A stretch of DNA of 64,000 nucleotides, taken from NCBI RefSeq assembly GCF_900547205.1, contig NZ_URFY01000001.1, positions 1 to 64,000 of the forward strand, given 5' to 3'. The notes under the pieces are model-generated. The model was given only the letters and a program-made list of their open reading frames with translations. It made no database searches and was not told the DNA's origin. Of this stretch, positions 26,885-34,300 are shown piece after piece. The position numbers and the translations under genes were made by a program. This DNA comes from an uncultured Bacteroides sp. GTDB lineage: Bacteria > Bacteroidota > Bacteroidia > Bacteroidales > Bacteroidaceae. Every line of letters starts with the position of its first letter. Position 1 is the stretch's first letter.

Positions 26885-27337
26885 TCATTCTTTGTTTTTT
26901 GTATCCATACATATAGTAACAGGACCGTCGTTCAAAAGTTCAACTTTCATGTCTGCACCGAAGGTTCCTGTGCCAATTTCCTTTCCTAATGCTGCACTCA
27001 GATTCTTGCAGAACTGCTCGTAGAGTGGGATAGATATATCCGGCTTGGCTGCTTTGATGTAGGAGGGACGGTTTCCCTTCTTTGTAGAAGCGTGCAGCGT
27101 GAATTGGCTGATAACTAAAATTTCGCCGCCATCTTCCAGAATAGACTTGTTCATTACTCCGTTTTCATCGTCGAAAATACGTAGATTTACTGTCTTCTTG
27201 CAGAGCCAGTCGATGTCTTCCTGACCGTCGGCTTCTTCAATGCCTACCAATATCAGCATCCCCCTGCTTATGGCGGACTTGCAGTGTCCGTTGATGGTGA
27301 CCGATGCGTGACTAACGCGTTGTATTACTATTCGCAT
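26885..27337 (-). CDS. dtd: D-aminoacyl-tRNA deacylase
   Basis: 150 aa, full length. The two family motifs are present: SQFTLHA around residues 77-83 and the C-terminal GPVTI, which together build the active site at the dimer interface. It removes D-amino acids mischarged on tRNA and recycles the tRNA. Cytoplasmic. The upstream gap to uvrC (80 bp) contains a minus-strand TAAATTTG box (27370-27377), so it can be transcribed separately. Confidence 0.95.
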   Translation of the reverse strand: MRIVIQRVSHASVTINGHCKSAISRGMLILVGIEEADGQEDIDWLCKKTVNLRIFDDENGVMNKSILEDGGEILVISQFTLHASTKKGNRPSYIKAAKPDISIPLYEQFCKNLSAALGKEIGTGTFGADMKVELLNDGPVTICMDTKNKE

Positions 27338-27417
27338 TTTTATTTATTCTATTTCGTGATTTTGAAAGGCAAATTTACAAAATTAAGAAGAGAAAAAGGT
27401 CAATGTTTAGAAGAATA

Positions 27418-29247
27418 TTAATCATTGCCCAAACCTTCTTTTGTTATTTTTGCTTTTGCTTCACCAATTACAGCGGCAATTTCTTCCAGCGATGCTTCCT
27501 TGATTCGTTTTACACTCTTAAATTCTTTCAGCAAAGTCGTTTTAGTCTTATCACCGATACCTTTTATGCTATCTAGTGCAGAGGCTACCTGACGTTTACT
27601 TCGCTTGTCGCGGTGGAAAGTTATAGCAAAACGGTGCACTTCGTCCTGAATCTGCGACAGTAGGCGGAACAACGGGCTTTGTTGTTTAATTCCTATTGTC
27701 TGCGGTGGAAAGCCGAACAGAAGCTCCGAAGTGCGGTGCTTATTGTCTTTCGCTAGTCCGGCGATAGGTATGTTTAGCTTCAATTCATCTTCAATCACCT
27801 CTCTGACAACCTCCATTTGTCCTTTTCCACCGTCGGTGATAATCAGGTCGGGAAGGGGAGAATTCTCGTCAATGGCGCGCTGATAACGCCTTCTCACCAC
27901 CTCTTTCATCGAAGCATAATCATCCGGTCCTACCACTGTCTTTATATTGTATTTCCGGTAATCTTTCTTCGATGGTTTGGCTTTCTTAAATACCACGCAA
28001 GCTGCTACGGCATCAGAACCCTGTATGTTCGAGTTATCAAAACATTCTATTTGCAAAGGCGGCCGTTCCAGATGCAATTCCTGTTGTATCTCCTTCATCA
28101 GTCGCATATTTCTCTGCTCCGGATTCAGTTTCTCCGCTTGTTTCAGGCGGTCTGCCTTATATTGCTTCACGTTCAGGATCGAGAGATCCAGCAATTTCTT
28201 TTTATCACCCCTCTGAGGAACGGTAAAAACTGTATTATTCAGCTCCAAATCGAGCTCGAAAGGAACGATAATCTCGCGTGACTGGCTCTTATAACGCTCT
28301 CTCATTTCGATAATACCCAGTGTGAGAAGCTCCTCTTTCGATTCATTCAGTCTTTTCTTATATTCAAAAGTGAATGCCTGATTGATGGCTCCGTTCGTGA
28401 TATGCAGGTAATTGATGAATGCGGAATTTGATTCGTCCTCTTCGATGGAAAATACATCTATATTGTGCAGAACGGAGCTCACTACCTCCGACTTAGAACG
28501 GTAGTTCTCTATTAAAAGGTACTTCTCTTTAACCTTCTGTGCCTCTTCAAACTTCATTTCTCCGGCTAGCATCTGCATTCTTTCCAGTAGCATACGACTC
28601 ACGTCTTGCGTGTTCCCTTTCAAAATTTCTTTGATTTCATCGATATTTCTGAGGTATTCTTCCTGAGATTGCAGACCCACGCATGGACCGGCGCAGTTCT
28701 TTATATGATACTCCAGGCAGACATTGAACTTCCCCGCACGTATGTTTTCGGGGCTTAAATTCAGATTGCACGTGCGCAGCGGATATAAATGCTTAATCAA
28801 ATCCAATACGGCATACATGGATGGGATATGGCTATACGGACCATAATAAGAAGAACCGTTCCTGATTATCTTTCGTGTCCTGAACACTCTGGGGAAATAC
28901 TCATTTTGCACGCAGATGGAAGGATAGGTCTTGTCGTCCTTCAACATCACATTATAGCGTGGCTTGTATTTCTTAATCAGATTATTCTCCAGCAATAAAG
29001 CGTCCTCTTCGGTATTTACCACGATGTATCGTATGTCTGCAATCTTGCTGACCAATACCCGTGTCTTGCCCGGTTCGTGCTCTTTGCTGAAATAAGAATA
29101 TACCCTTCTCTTTAGGTTTTTCGCCTTTCCAACGTATATAATCGTACCTTCCGAATTGAGATATTGGTAGATGCCCGGCTTGTCGGGCAGGTTGGCTACG
29201 ATACCTTTCAGATATTCATTGGTTTTGGTTTCAGGTTCTGTACTCAT
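27418..29247 (-). CDS. uvrC: UvrABC system protein C, excinuclease subunit
   Basis: 609 aa from the ATG at 29247 (MSTEPETKTN); an earlier ATG at 29271 would add eight hydrophobic residues and is unlikely. GIY-YIG nuclease domain at the N-terminus (GIY 25-27, YVG 38-40), a UVR motif around KFEEAQKVKEKY, the UvrC/RNase H-like nuclease with IECFDNSNIQGSD and ITDGGKGQ, and a helix-hairpin-helix end (IKGIGDKTKTTLLKEF). It makes both incisions in nucleotide excision repair. A terminator separates it from apt upstream, so it has its own promoter. Confidence 0.97.
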   Translation of the reverse strand: MSTEPETKTNEYLKGIVANLPDKPGIYQYLNSEGTIIYVGKAKNLKRRVYSYFSKEHEPGKTRVLVSKIADIRYIVVNTEEDALLLENNLIKKYKPRYNVMLKDDKTYPSICVQNEYFPRVFRTRKIIRNGSSYYGPYSHIPSMYAVLDLIKHLYPLRTCNLNLSPENIRAGKFNVCLEYHIKNCAGPCVGLQSQEEYLRNIDEIKEILKGNTQDVSRMLLERMQMLAGEMKFEEAQKVKEKYLLIENYRSKSEVVSSVLHNIDVFSIEEDESNSAFINYLHITNGAINQAFTFEYKKRLNESKEELLTLGIIEMRERYKSQSREIIVPFELDLELNNTVFTVPQRGDKKKLLDLSILNVKQYKADRLKQAEKLNPEQRNMRLMKEIQQELHLERPPLQIECFDNSNIQGSDAVAACVVFKKAKPSKKDYRKYNIKTVVGPDDYASMKEVVRRRYQRAIDENSPLPDLIITDGGKGQMEVVREVIEDELKLNIPIAGLAKDNKHRTSELLFGFPPQTIGIKQQSPLFRLLSQIQDEVHRFAITFHRDKRSKRQVASALDSIKGIGDKTKTTLLKEFKSVKRIKEASLEEIAAVIGEAKAKITKEGLGND

Positions 29248-29275
29248 AATTATAGGGATGAAAAATAGCAATCAT

Positions 29276-29304
29276 AAAAAAGGGCGTAGTTACAACTACG
29301 CCCT
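29276..29304 (-). terminator. Rho-independent terminator of apt
   Basis: AGGGCGTAGT (29281-29290) pairs perfectly with ACTACGCCCT (29295-29304) across TACA. On the minus strand it is followed by TTTTTTATG, a classic U-tract. It is about 20 bp after the apt stop. Confidence 0.85.
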
Positions 29305-29323
29305 GCAAATATAAGCAATAAGT

Positions 29324-29848
29324 TTATAAACTCAATACAGATTCCACTTCTACATCATCTCCAAACACCGATTTGCCATTCAAGTCTTTTAGTTCTATAA
29401 TGAAGTTCACGTATACCTTCTTCGGATTCATCTTCTTCACAAGTTCGCAGGCAGCTTTCATGGTTCCTCCGGTCGCAAGTAAATCGTCGTGTATCAGAAC
29501 CACGTCGTTTCCATCCAATGCATCTTTATGAATTTGCACGGTATCTGTTCCGTATTCCTTTTCATAACTTGCTTGCAGTGTTTCAGCCGGAAGTTTGCCG
29601 GGCTTGCGGATTGGGACGAAACCTGCGTTGAGTCGGGTAGCAAGAATCGGTCCCATAATGAATCCACGCGATTCAATACCTACCACTTTAGTGATGCCTT
29701 TATCCTTATACATATCATACATAATCTGTGATAATTCTTGCAAGCACCACGGGTCTTTGAACAATGTAGTGACATCGTAGAACAGGATTCCTGGGATAGG
29801 AAAATCAGGTATTTCCCGAATGCTTTTAACTAGCGTTTCTTTGCTCAT
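29324..29848 (-). CDS. apt: Adenine phosphoribosyltransferase
   Basis: 174 aa from MSKETLVKSI (start 29848; an ATG two codons earlier also exists). The PRPP-binding motif VVLIHDDLLATGG spans 116-128 and the type I PRTase fold is preceded by GIESRGFIMGPILA. It converts adenine and PRPP to AMP in purine salvage. It lies between mnmG and uvrC on the same strand, with the parS-like site just upstream and its own terminator downstream. Confidence 0.96.
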   Translation of the reverse strand: MSKETLVKSIREIPDFPIPGILFYDVTTLFKDPWCLQELSQIMYDMYKDKGITKVVGIESRGFIMGPILATRLNAGFVPIRKPGKLPAETLQASYEKEYGTDTVQIHKDALDGNDVVLIHDDLLATGGTMKAACELVKKMNPKKVYVNFIIELKDLNGKSVFGDDVEVESVLSL

Positions 29849-29881
29849 AATCATTTGTTTATATCATTTCTTTAAATGCTT

Positions 29882-29897
29882 TGTTTCACGTGAAACG
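29882..29897. other. parS-like chromosome partition site
   Basis: TGTTTCACGTGAAACG matches the ParB-binding consensus TGTTNCACGTGAAACA at all positions except the last, and holds a perfect 14-bp palindrome. It sits between the mnmG stop and the apt start. By established knowledge parS sites cluster near the replication origin. No parA or parB gene is in the window, and I saw no second copy. Confidence 0.75.
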
Positions 29898-29904
29898 TTG
29901 GCGC

Positions 29905-31791
29905 TTAACGTCCCGAAAGCACCAGCAACACGTTGATGTCACTTGGCGATACTCCTGGGATTCGGCTCGCTTGCGCAATCGTTTCCGGATCTATCTTTGT
30001 CAGCTTCTGACGAGCTTCCGTAGAAAGTGATAGGATAGAAGCATAATCGAATTTGCCTTTAATCTTGATACTTTCCAAGCGGGCAAGTTTTTCTGCAATC
30101 ATTCGTTCTCTATCTATATATCCTTGATACTTGATAAGTATTTCGGCAGCTTCCAAAATCTCTTCTTTGCGGTCTTGGCTCGTGGCTGTTGCTTTCTCCA
30201 ATTCACGTTGAAAAGCAGGAACGTGTTCTGCTATATTATCTATCGTCACTTGCGGACGATTCAATAACTCTATCAGTTTGCATCCCTGACGAAGGGGAGT
30301 AGTTCCTAACTTTTCGAGCGCATCATTAATTAATGCCGGTTTTAACGAATAGTTTCGGGTAAAAGAGATAATCTGCTCCACAGCTTCCTTTTTATCCTTC
30401 ATCAATTGGTAACGGTCTGCCTTAGCCAATCCGAGCTTGTATGCCCGTTTGGTGAGTCGCATATCAGCATCGTCCATACGGAGCAAGATGCGATATTCTG
30501 CCCGGGAGGTAAACATACGATAAGGCTCGTCTACACCTTTGGTTACCAAATCGTCGATTAAAACGCCGATATATGCTTCATCTCTTGCCAAGGTAAATTC
30601 TTCTCCACCGTGGCAATTGATATGTGCGTTGATTCCGGCAATGGCTCCTTGTCCTCCAGCTTCTTCGTAACCGGTAGTTCCATTCACCTGTCCGGCAAAG
30701 AAGAGATTTTTAATAATCTTCGATTCCAACGTATGTTTTAACTGCGTGGGGTCGAAGTAATCATATTCGATAGCATATCCCGGGCGGTAAATCACTAAAT
30801 CTTTGAAAGCGGGAATCTTCTTCAGTGCGGCAATTTGTATATCCATCGGGAGTGAAGAAGAGAAGCCGTTCAGGTATAACTCTTGGGTAGTTTCGCCTTC
30901 CGGTTCAAGGAACAGTTGATGCTGGTCTTTGTCGGGGAAGGTCACTATCTTGGTTTCGATGCTTGGGCAGTAGCGCGGGCCGATACTTTGAATTTGTCCG
31001 TTGAAAAGGGGAGAATCCGGCAATCCGTCACGGAGAATACGATGCACCTCTTCGTTGGTATAGCACATCCAGCATTGGAGTTGCTTCAGGTGACGTACGC
31101 TTGTATTCATGAAGGAGAACTTGTGGAAGTCAAATTCTCCGTCCTGCGTATCCATTTGGTCGAAATGCACGCTGCGTGCGTCGATTCGCACCGGAGTTCC
31201 GGTTTTCATTCTGCCGTAAGCGATGCCGTGGCGTGCGATGGATTCGGTGAGTTGATAAGAAGCGGGTTCTGCCATTCTCCCTCCGGGTAGTTGATGGCGT
31301 CCTACGTGCATCAGTCCGTTGAGGAAAGTGCCGGCGGTAAGTACGATGCACTTAGCCCTGAAGGTGACGCCCCATACGGTGACGAGTCCTACCACTTCTC
31401 CGTTTTCTACCAGCAGTTCGCAGACGGTATCTTGCCAGATATGGAGATTGGGCGTATTTTCGAGTTTGCCACGCCATGAGTCTATAAACTTGGCACGGTC
31501 GCATTGTGCGCGCGGGCTCCACATGGCGGGACCTTTCGAGCGGTTTAAGATTCGGAACTGAATAGCTGTTTCATCTGTCACCAATCCCATTTGTCCACCC
31601 AGTGCATCAATCTCGCGTACTATTTGTCCTTTGGCGATTCCTCCTACAGCCGGATTGCAACTCATCTGCCCAATCTTGTTCATATCCATCGTGATGAGAC
31701 AAGTTTTGGAACCTAAATTTGCAGCAGCGGCTGCGGCTTCGCAACCCGCATGTCCGGCACCAATTACAATAACATCGTACTTAAAATCCAT
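29905..31791 (-). CDS. mnmG: tRNA uridine 5-carboxymethylaminomethyl modification enzyme MnmG
   Basis: 628 aa, full length. The FAD-binding GAGHAGCEAA is at 11-20; later marks are NPAVGGIAKGQIVREIDALG, GTFLNGLMHVGRH, the cysteine-containing GPRYCPSIE and, near the C-terminus, the GidA-associated helical domain. With MnmE it adds the carboxymethylaminomethyl group to wobble U34 of tRNA; MnmD at 12085-12810 acts later in the same pathway. A -7 box lies just upstream, and the parS-like site lies 8 bp after the stop. Confidence 0.97.
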   Translation of the reverse strand: MDFKYDVIVIGAGHAGCEAAAAAANLGSKTCLITMDMNKIGQMSCNPAVGGIAKGQIVREIDALGGQMGLVTDETAIQFRILNRSKGPAMWSPRAQCDRAKFIDSWRGKLENTPNLHIWQDTVCELLVENGEVVGLVTVWGVTFRAKCIVLTAGTFLNGLMHVGRHQLPGGRMAEPASYQLTESIARHGIAYGRMKTGTPVRIDARSVHFDQMDTQDGEFDFHKFSFMNTSVRHLKQLQCWMCYTNEEVHRILRDGLPDSPLFNGQIQSIGPRYCPSIETKIVTFPDKDQHQLFLEPEGETTQELYLNGFSSSLPMDIQIAALKKIPAFKDLVIYRPGYAIEYDYFDPTQLKHTLESKIIKNLFFAGQVNGTTGYEEAGGQGAIAGINAHINCHGGEEFTLARDEAYIGVLIDDLVTKGVDEPYRMFTSRAEYRILLRMDDADMRLTKRAYKLGLAKADRYQLMKDKKEAVEQIISFTRNYSLKPALINDALEKLGTTPLRQGCKLIELLNRPQVTIDNIAEHVPAFQRELEKATATSQDRKEEILEAAEILIKYQGYIDRERMIAEKLARLESIKIKGKFDYASILSLSTEARQKLTKIDPETIAQASRIPGVSPSDINVLLVLSGR

Positions 31792-31818
31792 TCCTATCTT
31801 ATTTATTATCTAACGCTG

Positions 31819-31826
31819 CAAAGTTA
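31819..31826 (-). promoter_or_regulatory. -7 box upstream of mnmG
   Basis: Minus-strand TAACTTTG fits TAnnTTTG, about 28 bp before the mnmG ATG. The -33 element is not evident. Confidence 0.5.
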
Positions 31827-32075
31827 CGGAAAAGTTTGCGAGAATTATATCTTCCACTTGTTTTTGCTTCCGAAAATTCGGGGAGGAGCCCGGGTCGGTC
31901 GAAAAAATCGCCGTAATTTTAGATTAGAAAAATGCAGAATGTTCGGGGATTTGTCCGCCTTTTGGCAATACGGGCACGCGTTTGCTGATAAAGTGTTTGA
32001 ATTATGTTCCCTAATTTTGTTATCAGCTTACTTTTTGTAAGATGAAGTGCGATTGATTTATTGGATAAAATAGAG

Positions 32076-32204
32076 ATTCACCACAGAGTAGCACAGGGTT
32101 TCACAGAGTTTTTTTATTTTCACTCTGCATCTGACATTCTATTCTTACTTGTCTTGCCGACTCATTGAGGACTCTGTGAAACTCGGTGTTACTCTGTGGT
32201 GAAT
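32076..32204. repeat. Intergenic palindrome built of 10-nt CACAG units
   Basis: Left arm 32076-32109 (ATTCACCACAGAGT, then CACAG words at a 10-bp step: 32082, 32092, 32102) and right arm 32171-32204 match as reverse complements at 31 of 34 positions. The 61-nt centre is unrelated. The right arm ends 2 bp from the stop of the Rpn gene, so it probably acts as its terminator hairpin. Confidence 0.85.
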
Positions 32205-32206
32205 AT

Positions 32207-33145
32207 TTATAGTTTTTGGATTTCCTCAATTGGCAGGCCTGTAGCTTTATGAATGGCAGGCATATCTAGTCCCATCTCTTTTAGGGTCCGTGCTATCCCA
32301 ATCCGTTCTTCTTCCCGACCTTTTTCCAATCCTTCTTCCAATCCTTCTTCCCGTCCTTTTTCTATTCCTTCTTCCATTCCTTCCATTCGAGCGGTATTCA
32401 CAGCATTCACAATATCGCGATATGCCTTCACGCTATCTTCATATTCGCGCAACTGCTTGGGTGTGAAGCGTGATATAGATGCGGCTTCGAACAGACGGCT
32501 GAAAACACGTTCCTGCAAAGCTGCCGGACGTTCCAACAGGCGGGACAGATTTTTCAGCACAAAGACCCATTTCTCAAACAAGGTTTCCAGTTCATGTTCG
32601 GTCTTAGTGAACTTGGGGAGTTCAAGATAGATGAAGGTCAGTTTATCGTAGAATACCTTTTGGGTATTTACGTCCACCAACTTCACTTCGTGGTGAAAAT
32701 ACTCTTTGGAGTTCTTGTCTTCGTCGAACACAAAATTGAGTATGCCTACCGTATAGACAGCTTCGAGACGATAGTCCCAATCACCACGCTTCGCTTGCTC
32801 GCGGATGGGGAAGGTTGAATAATAAACACTGCGATCTTTGAAGAACTGTTGGAACACATTTTGCATCTCGACGATAAACTTCTCGCCGCTTTCAGTTTCA
32901 CAATACACATCGAAGATGGCACGGCGATCTTCCTTACGAATTCCCAGTTGTTCACTGTTCAGGTAATTAAGATCCTTGATAATGTGTGTACCATGGAAAA
33001 GTGCATTCAGAAAGCCTATCAGCAATTCTTTGTTCATGGGCGTCCCAAAAAGATATTTGAAACCAAAATCCGTTCGAGGATCAATATATAGTTCATCCAA
33101 TTGATTTACTGACATAAGCATGAGAGTTAAATGATTAGATAACAA
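32207..33145 (-). CDS. Rpn/PD-(D/E)XK nuclease family protein (transposase_31-like)
   Basis: 312 aa from the first ATG; MSVNQLDELY at 33115 is the likelier start (302 aa). The N-terminus DPRTDFGFKYLFGTPMNKEL, then RRAIFDVYCETESGEKFIVEMQN (the D...ExK-type nuclease core) and YSTFPIREQAKRGDWDY, mark the Rpn-like family, implicated in recombination promotion and phage defence. The C-terminal ~50 residues are a low-complexity charged repeat: EGMEEGIEKGREEGLEEGLE. The underlying DNA repeats CCTTCTTCC-like words and could expand or contract by slippage. No transposon ends surround it other than the palindrome at its 3' end. Confidence 0.85.
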   Translation of the reverse strand: MLSNHLTLMLMSVNQLDELYIDPRTDFGFKYLFGTPMNKELLIGFLNALFHGTHIIKDLNYLNSEQLGIRKEDRRAIFDVYCETESGEKFIVEMQNVFQQFFKDRSVYYSTFPIREQAKRGDWDYRLEAVYTVGILNFVFDEDKNSKEYFHHEVKLVDVNTQKVFYDKLTFIYLELPKFTKTEHELETLFEKWVFVLKNLSRLLERPAALQERVFSRLFEAASISRFTPKQLREYEDSVKAYRDIVNAVNTARMEGMEEGIEKGREEGLEEGLEKGREEERIGIARTLKEMGLDMPAIHKATGLPIEEIQKL

Positions 33146-33210
33146 AGATAATCGTTTTAATTTGAATCTGATAAACTAAATCGAAGATTTGTGGACAATG
33201 CATTCAAATC

Positions 33211-33320
33211 CGTGCGGAAATGAATCAATGTGCTAATGTGCCAATATGCCAATGGCTGCGCTGTGTGCCGCATGGTAATTGGCATATTGGCATATTAGCA
33301 CATTGATTCATTTCCATGCG
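33211..33320. repeat. 8-nt-unit palindrome family, copy 4, inverted relative to copy 1
   Basis: Long arms (about 43 nt each) with AATGTGCT/AATGTGCC/AATATGCC units and a 23-nt loop. The loop reads GGCTGCGCTGTGTGCCGC and onward, the reverse complement of the loop in copy 1, so the whole element is present in the opposite orientation. It also overlaps the stop codon of the small ORF next to it. Confidence 0.85.
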
Positions 33321-33487
33321 TTTTGGAGCGTTCTATTTTCATACAATATAATCATTTGGTTTTTCTCTCTGATTGTGACGCTTAATAGTACGATTATTAA
33401 CATGAGAATCATATAACCAAAAGCGATAAAGTACACTGCTTTTTTATTGAGGTAAGAGAAGTTTTTGAAAGTTCTAAAGTTGCCCAT
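33308..33487 (-). CDS. Small putative membrane protein
   Basis: 59 aa, beginning MGNFRTFKNFSYLNKKAV and carrying one clear transmembrane segment, roughly residues 18-38 (VYFIAFGYMILMLIIVLLSV), with a basic N-terminal side. The start codon lies about 15 bp after the T-tract that ends the 6S-like RNA, and the last codons run into the palindrome. No family recognised. It may be real, perhaps read through from the RNA promoter, or a chance ORF. Confidence 0.45.
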   Translation of the reverse strand: MGNFRTFKNFSYLNKKAVYFIAFGYMILMLIIVLLSVTIREKNQMIILYENRTLQNAWK

Positions 33488-33501
33488 GTTTTGTATTATT
33501 T

Positions 33502-33712
33502 AAAAAGAACGTGCCCAATTCAATAAATACGCTCTTCATAGAAGGTGCGGCAAAACAACCTAGCAAGGAAAGCATAGACATTAAACGGGCACGTGTATTT
33601 GTAAAAAAACAAAACACTAGCTCCGTTCAATCTAACTCCTTGCTTTAAAGAAAAATTTGCCGCTTTTCTATGAAGGAATGACTGAACGTCAAACGATACT
33701 CTATTTGAGTAT
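33502..33712 (-). ncRNA. Probable 6S-like RNA
   Basis: The minus-strand transcript of about 210 nt folds by eye into a long rod. It opens with a terminal hairpin (GAUACUC with GAGUAUC). Then CUUCAUAGAA-type, GCGGCAAA and AGCAAGGA segments of the 5' half pair in order with complementary segments of the 3' half, separated by internal bubbles. The apex is a hairpin closed by UUGAACGG/CCGUUUAA. A rod with a central bubble is the shape of 6S RNA, which binds RNA polymerase; a Bacteroidales 6S-type RNA family is known. It ends in a T-tract and has an excellent promoter. Covariance confirmation was not possible. Confidence 0.6.
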
Positions 33713-33717
33713 CGGCG

Positions 33718-33747
33718 CAAATATAGCGAAAAGATAGTTTATAACAA
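33718..33747 (-). promoter_or_regulatory. Promoter of the 6S-like RNA
   Basis: On the minus strand TTG (33745-33747), a 19-bp spacer and TATATTTG (33718-33725) match the Bacteroidetes consensus exactly. Transcription should begin at about 33711-33713, at the base of the first hairpin. Confidence 0.75.
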
Positions 33748-33911
33748 TGAAAAGCAATTCTTCTTTGCTACCAGAATCAACAAAATTCTGATGCACCTAC
33801 TATTTGTTCATGTCTTGCGTGGAGATGGAATACTAAAATTAGTGGCTCGTATTAGTCTTTTTAAGTAACGTCTATTCTATCCCTAAATCGTTCATTGCCT
33901 AATCAGTTTGC

Positions 33912-33977
33912 GTTCAACTTAAGTTAAACTAACGAATCACTTAAGTCGAACTATCGTTCAACTTAAGTCGAACGAAA
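33912..33977. repeat. Three-unit array of an ACTTAAGT palindrome with 22-bp spacing
   Basis: ACTTAAGT occurs at 33917, 33939 and 33961, exactly 22 bp apart. Each core sits in a longer near-palindrome of the type GTTCaACTTAAGTcGAAC. The set is bracketed by GCCTAATC (33897-33904) and GATTAGGC (33981-33988), which are inverted copies. It lies about 310 bp upstream of locus B and about 170 bp upstream of the 6S promoter. The sequence suggests an operator cluster. Confidence 0.75.
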
Positions 33978-34194
33978 ACCGATTAGGCTATCTGAGGAAT
34001 GATATTTCCAAGCAATAATATTAAAACCAGTGGTAGCTACAACTAAATTCCGGCTATGAATAATTTAATTCTTCAGGATGCTAATCCGTTTTCGTTTGAC
34101 AGTTGTCAAACGAAAAAAATACGTATATTTAAAACTTAAATGATATGCCTTATGCGCTAGTGATGCAAAGACGGGTGTCAACTAGTGCTTTTCA

Positions 34195-34260
34195 GAAAAA
34201 AGTGCATTTTCTATTTAGGGAATTTGAAGTTTCTGTTGTCTCTATATATGTAGAGGCAAA
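34195..34260 (+). promoter_or_regulatory. Leader element shared with fecR, copy 1
   Basis: The segment from GAAAAAAGTG through TTTAGGGAATT and CTGTTGTCTCTATATATGTA to AGGC is repeated with about 80% identity at 37492-37557. It ends 40 bp before the start of the phosphoesterase/PQQ fusion gene. The position in front of both the fusion gene and fecR suggests a promoter or leader read by the locus B ECF sigma factor. Confidence 0.65.
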
Positions 34261-34300
34261 ATTCTATAAATATCAATTAGTTAACCAATTTAATTAGAAC

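Larger units (their letters stand above)
31792..32206. other. Intergenic region between mnmG and the Rpn gene
   Basis: 415 bp. Holds the mnmG -7 box at its left end and the 10-nt-unit palindrome at its right end. The middle (about 31860-32040) has a plus-strand open frame of low quality that I do not regard as a gene. No RNA recognised. Confidence 0.6.
33146..34300. other. Strand-switch intergenic region
   Basis: 1155 bp between minus-strand housekeeping genes and plus-strand locus B. From left to right: one DnaA-box-like 9-mer (33190-33198, TTGTCCACA on the minus strand), a palindrome, a 59-codon ORF, a probable 6S-like RNA with promoter, the three-unit ACTTAAGT array and the locus B leader element. 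The rest (33750-33890 and 33990-34190) shows nothing I can name. Confidence 0.65.

Noticed and set aside
31750..32040. Plus-strand frame of 96 codons upstream of mnmG
   Set aside because: Begins inside the mnmG coding region on the other strand, crosses its promoter and has no recognisable protein features.
32207..33145. Insertion sequence around the Rpn/transposase_31-like gene
   Set aside because: No terminal inverted repeats enclosing the gene and no target duplication seen; the palindrome lies on one side only.
33520..33720. Minus-strand frame of 66 codons within the strand-switch region
   Set aside because: It coincides with the paired segments of the 6S-like RNA; the base pairing explains the sequence better than coding.
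31860..34300. tRNA or rRNA genes in the intergenic gaps
   Set aside because: No cloverleaf, TTCGA-type T-loop with matching acceptor ends, or rRNA-like sequence was seen in this or the other long gaps.
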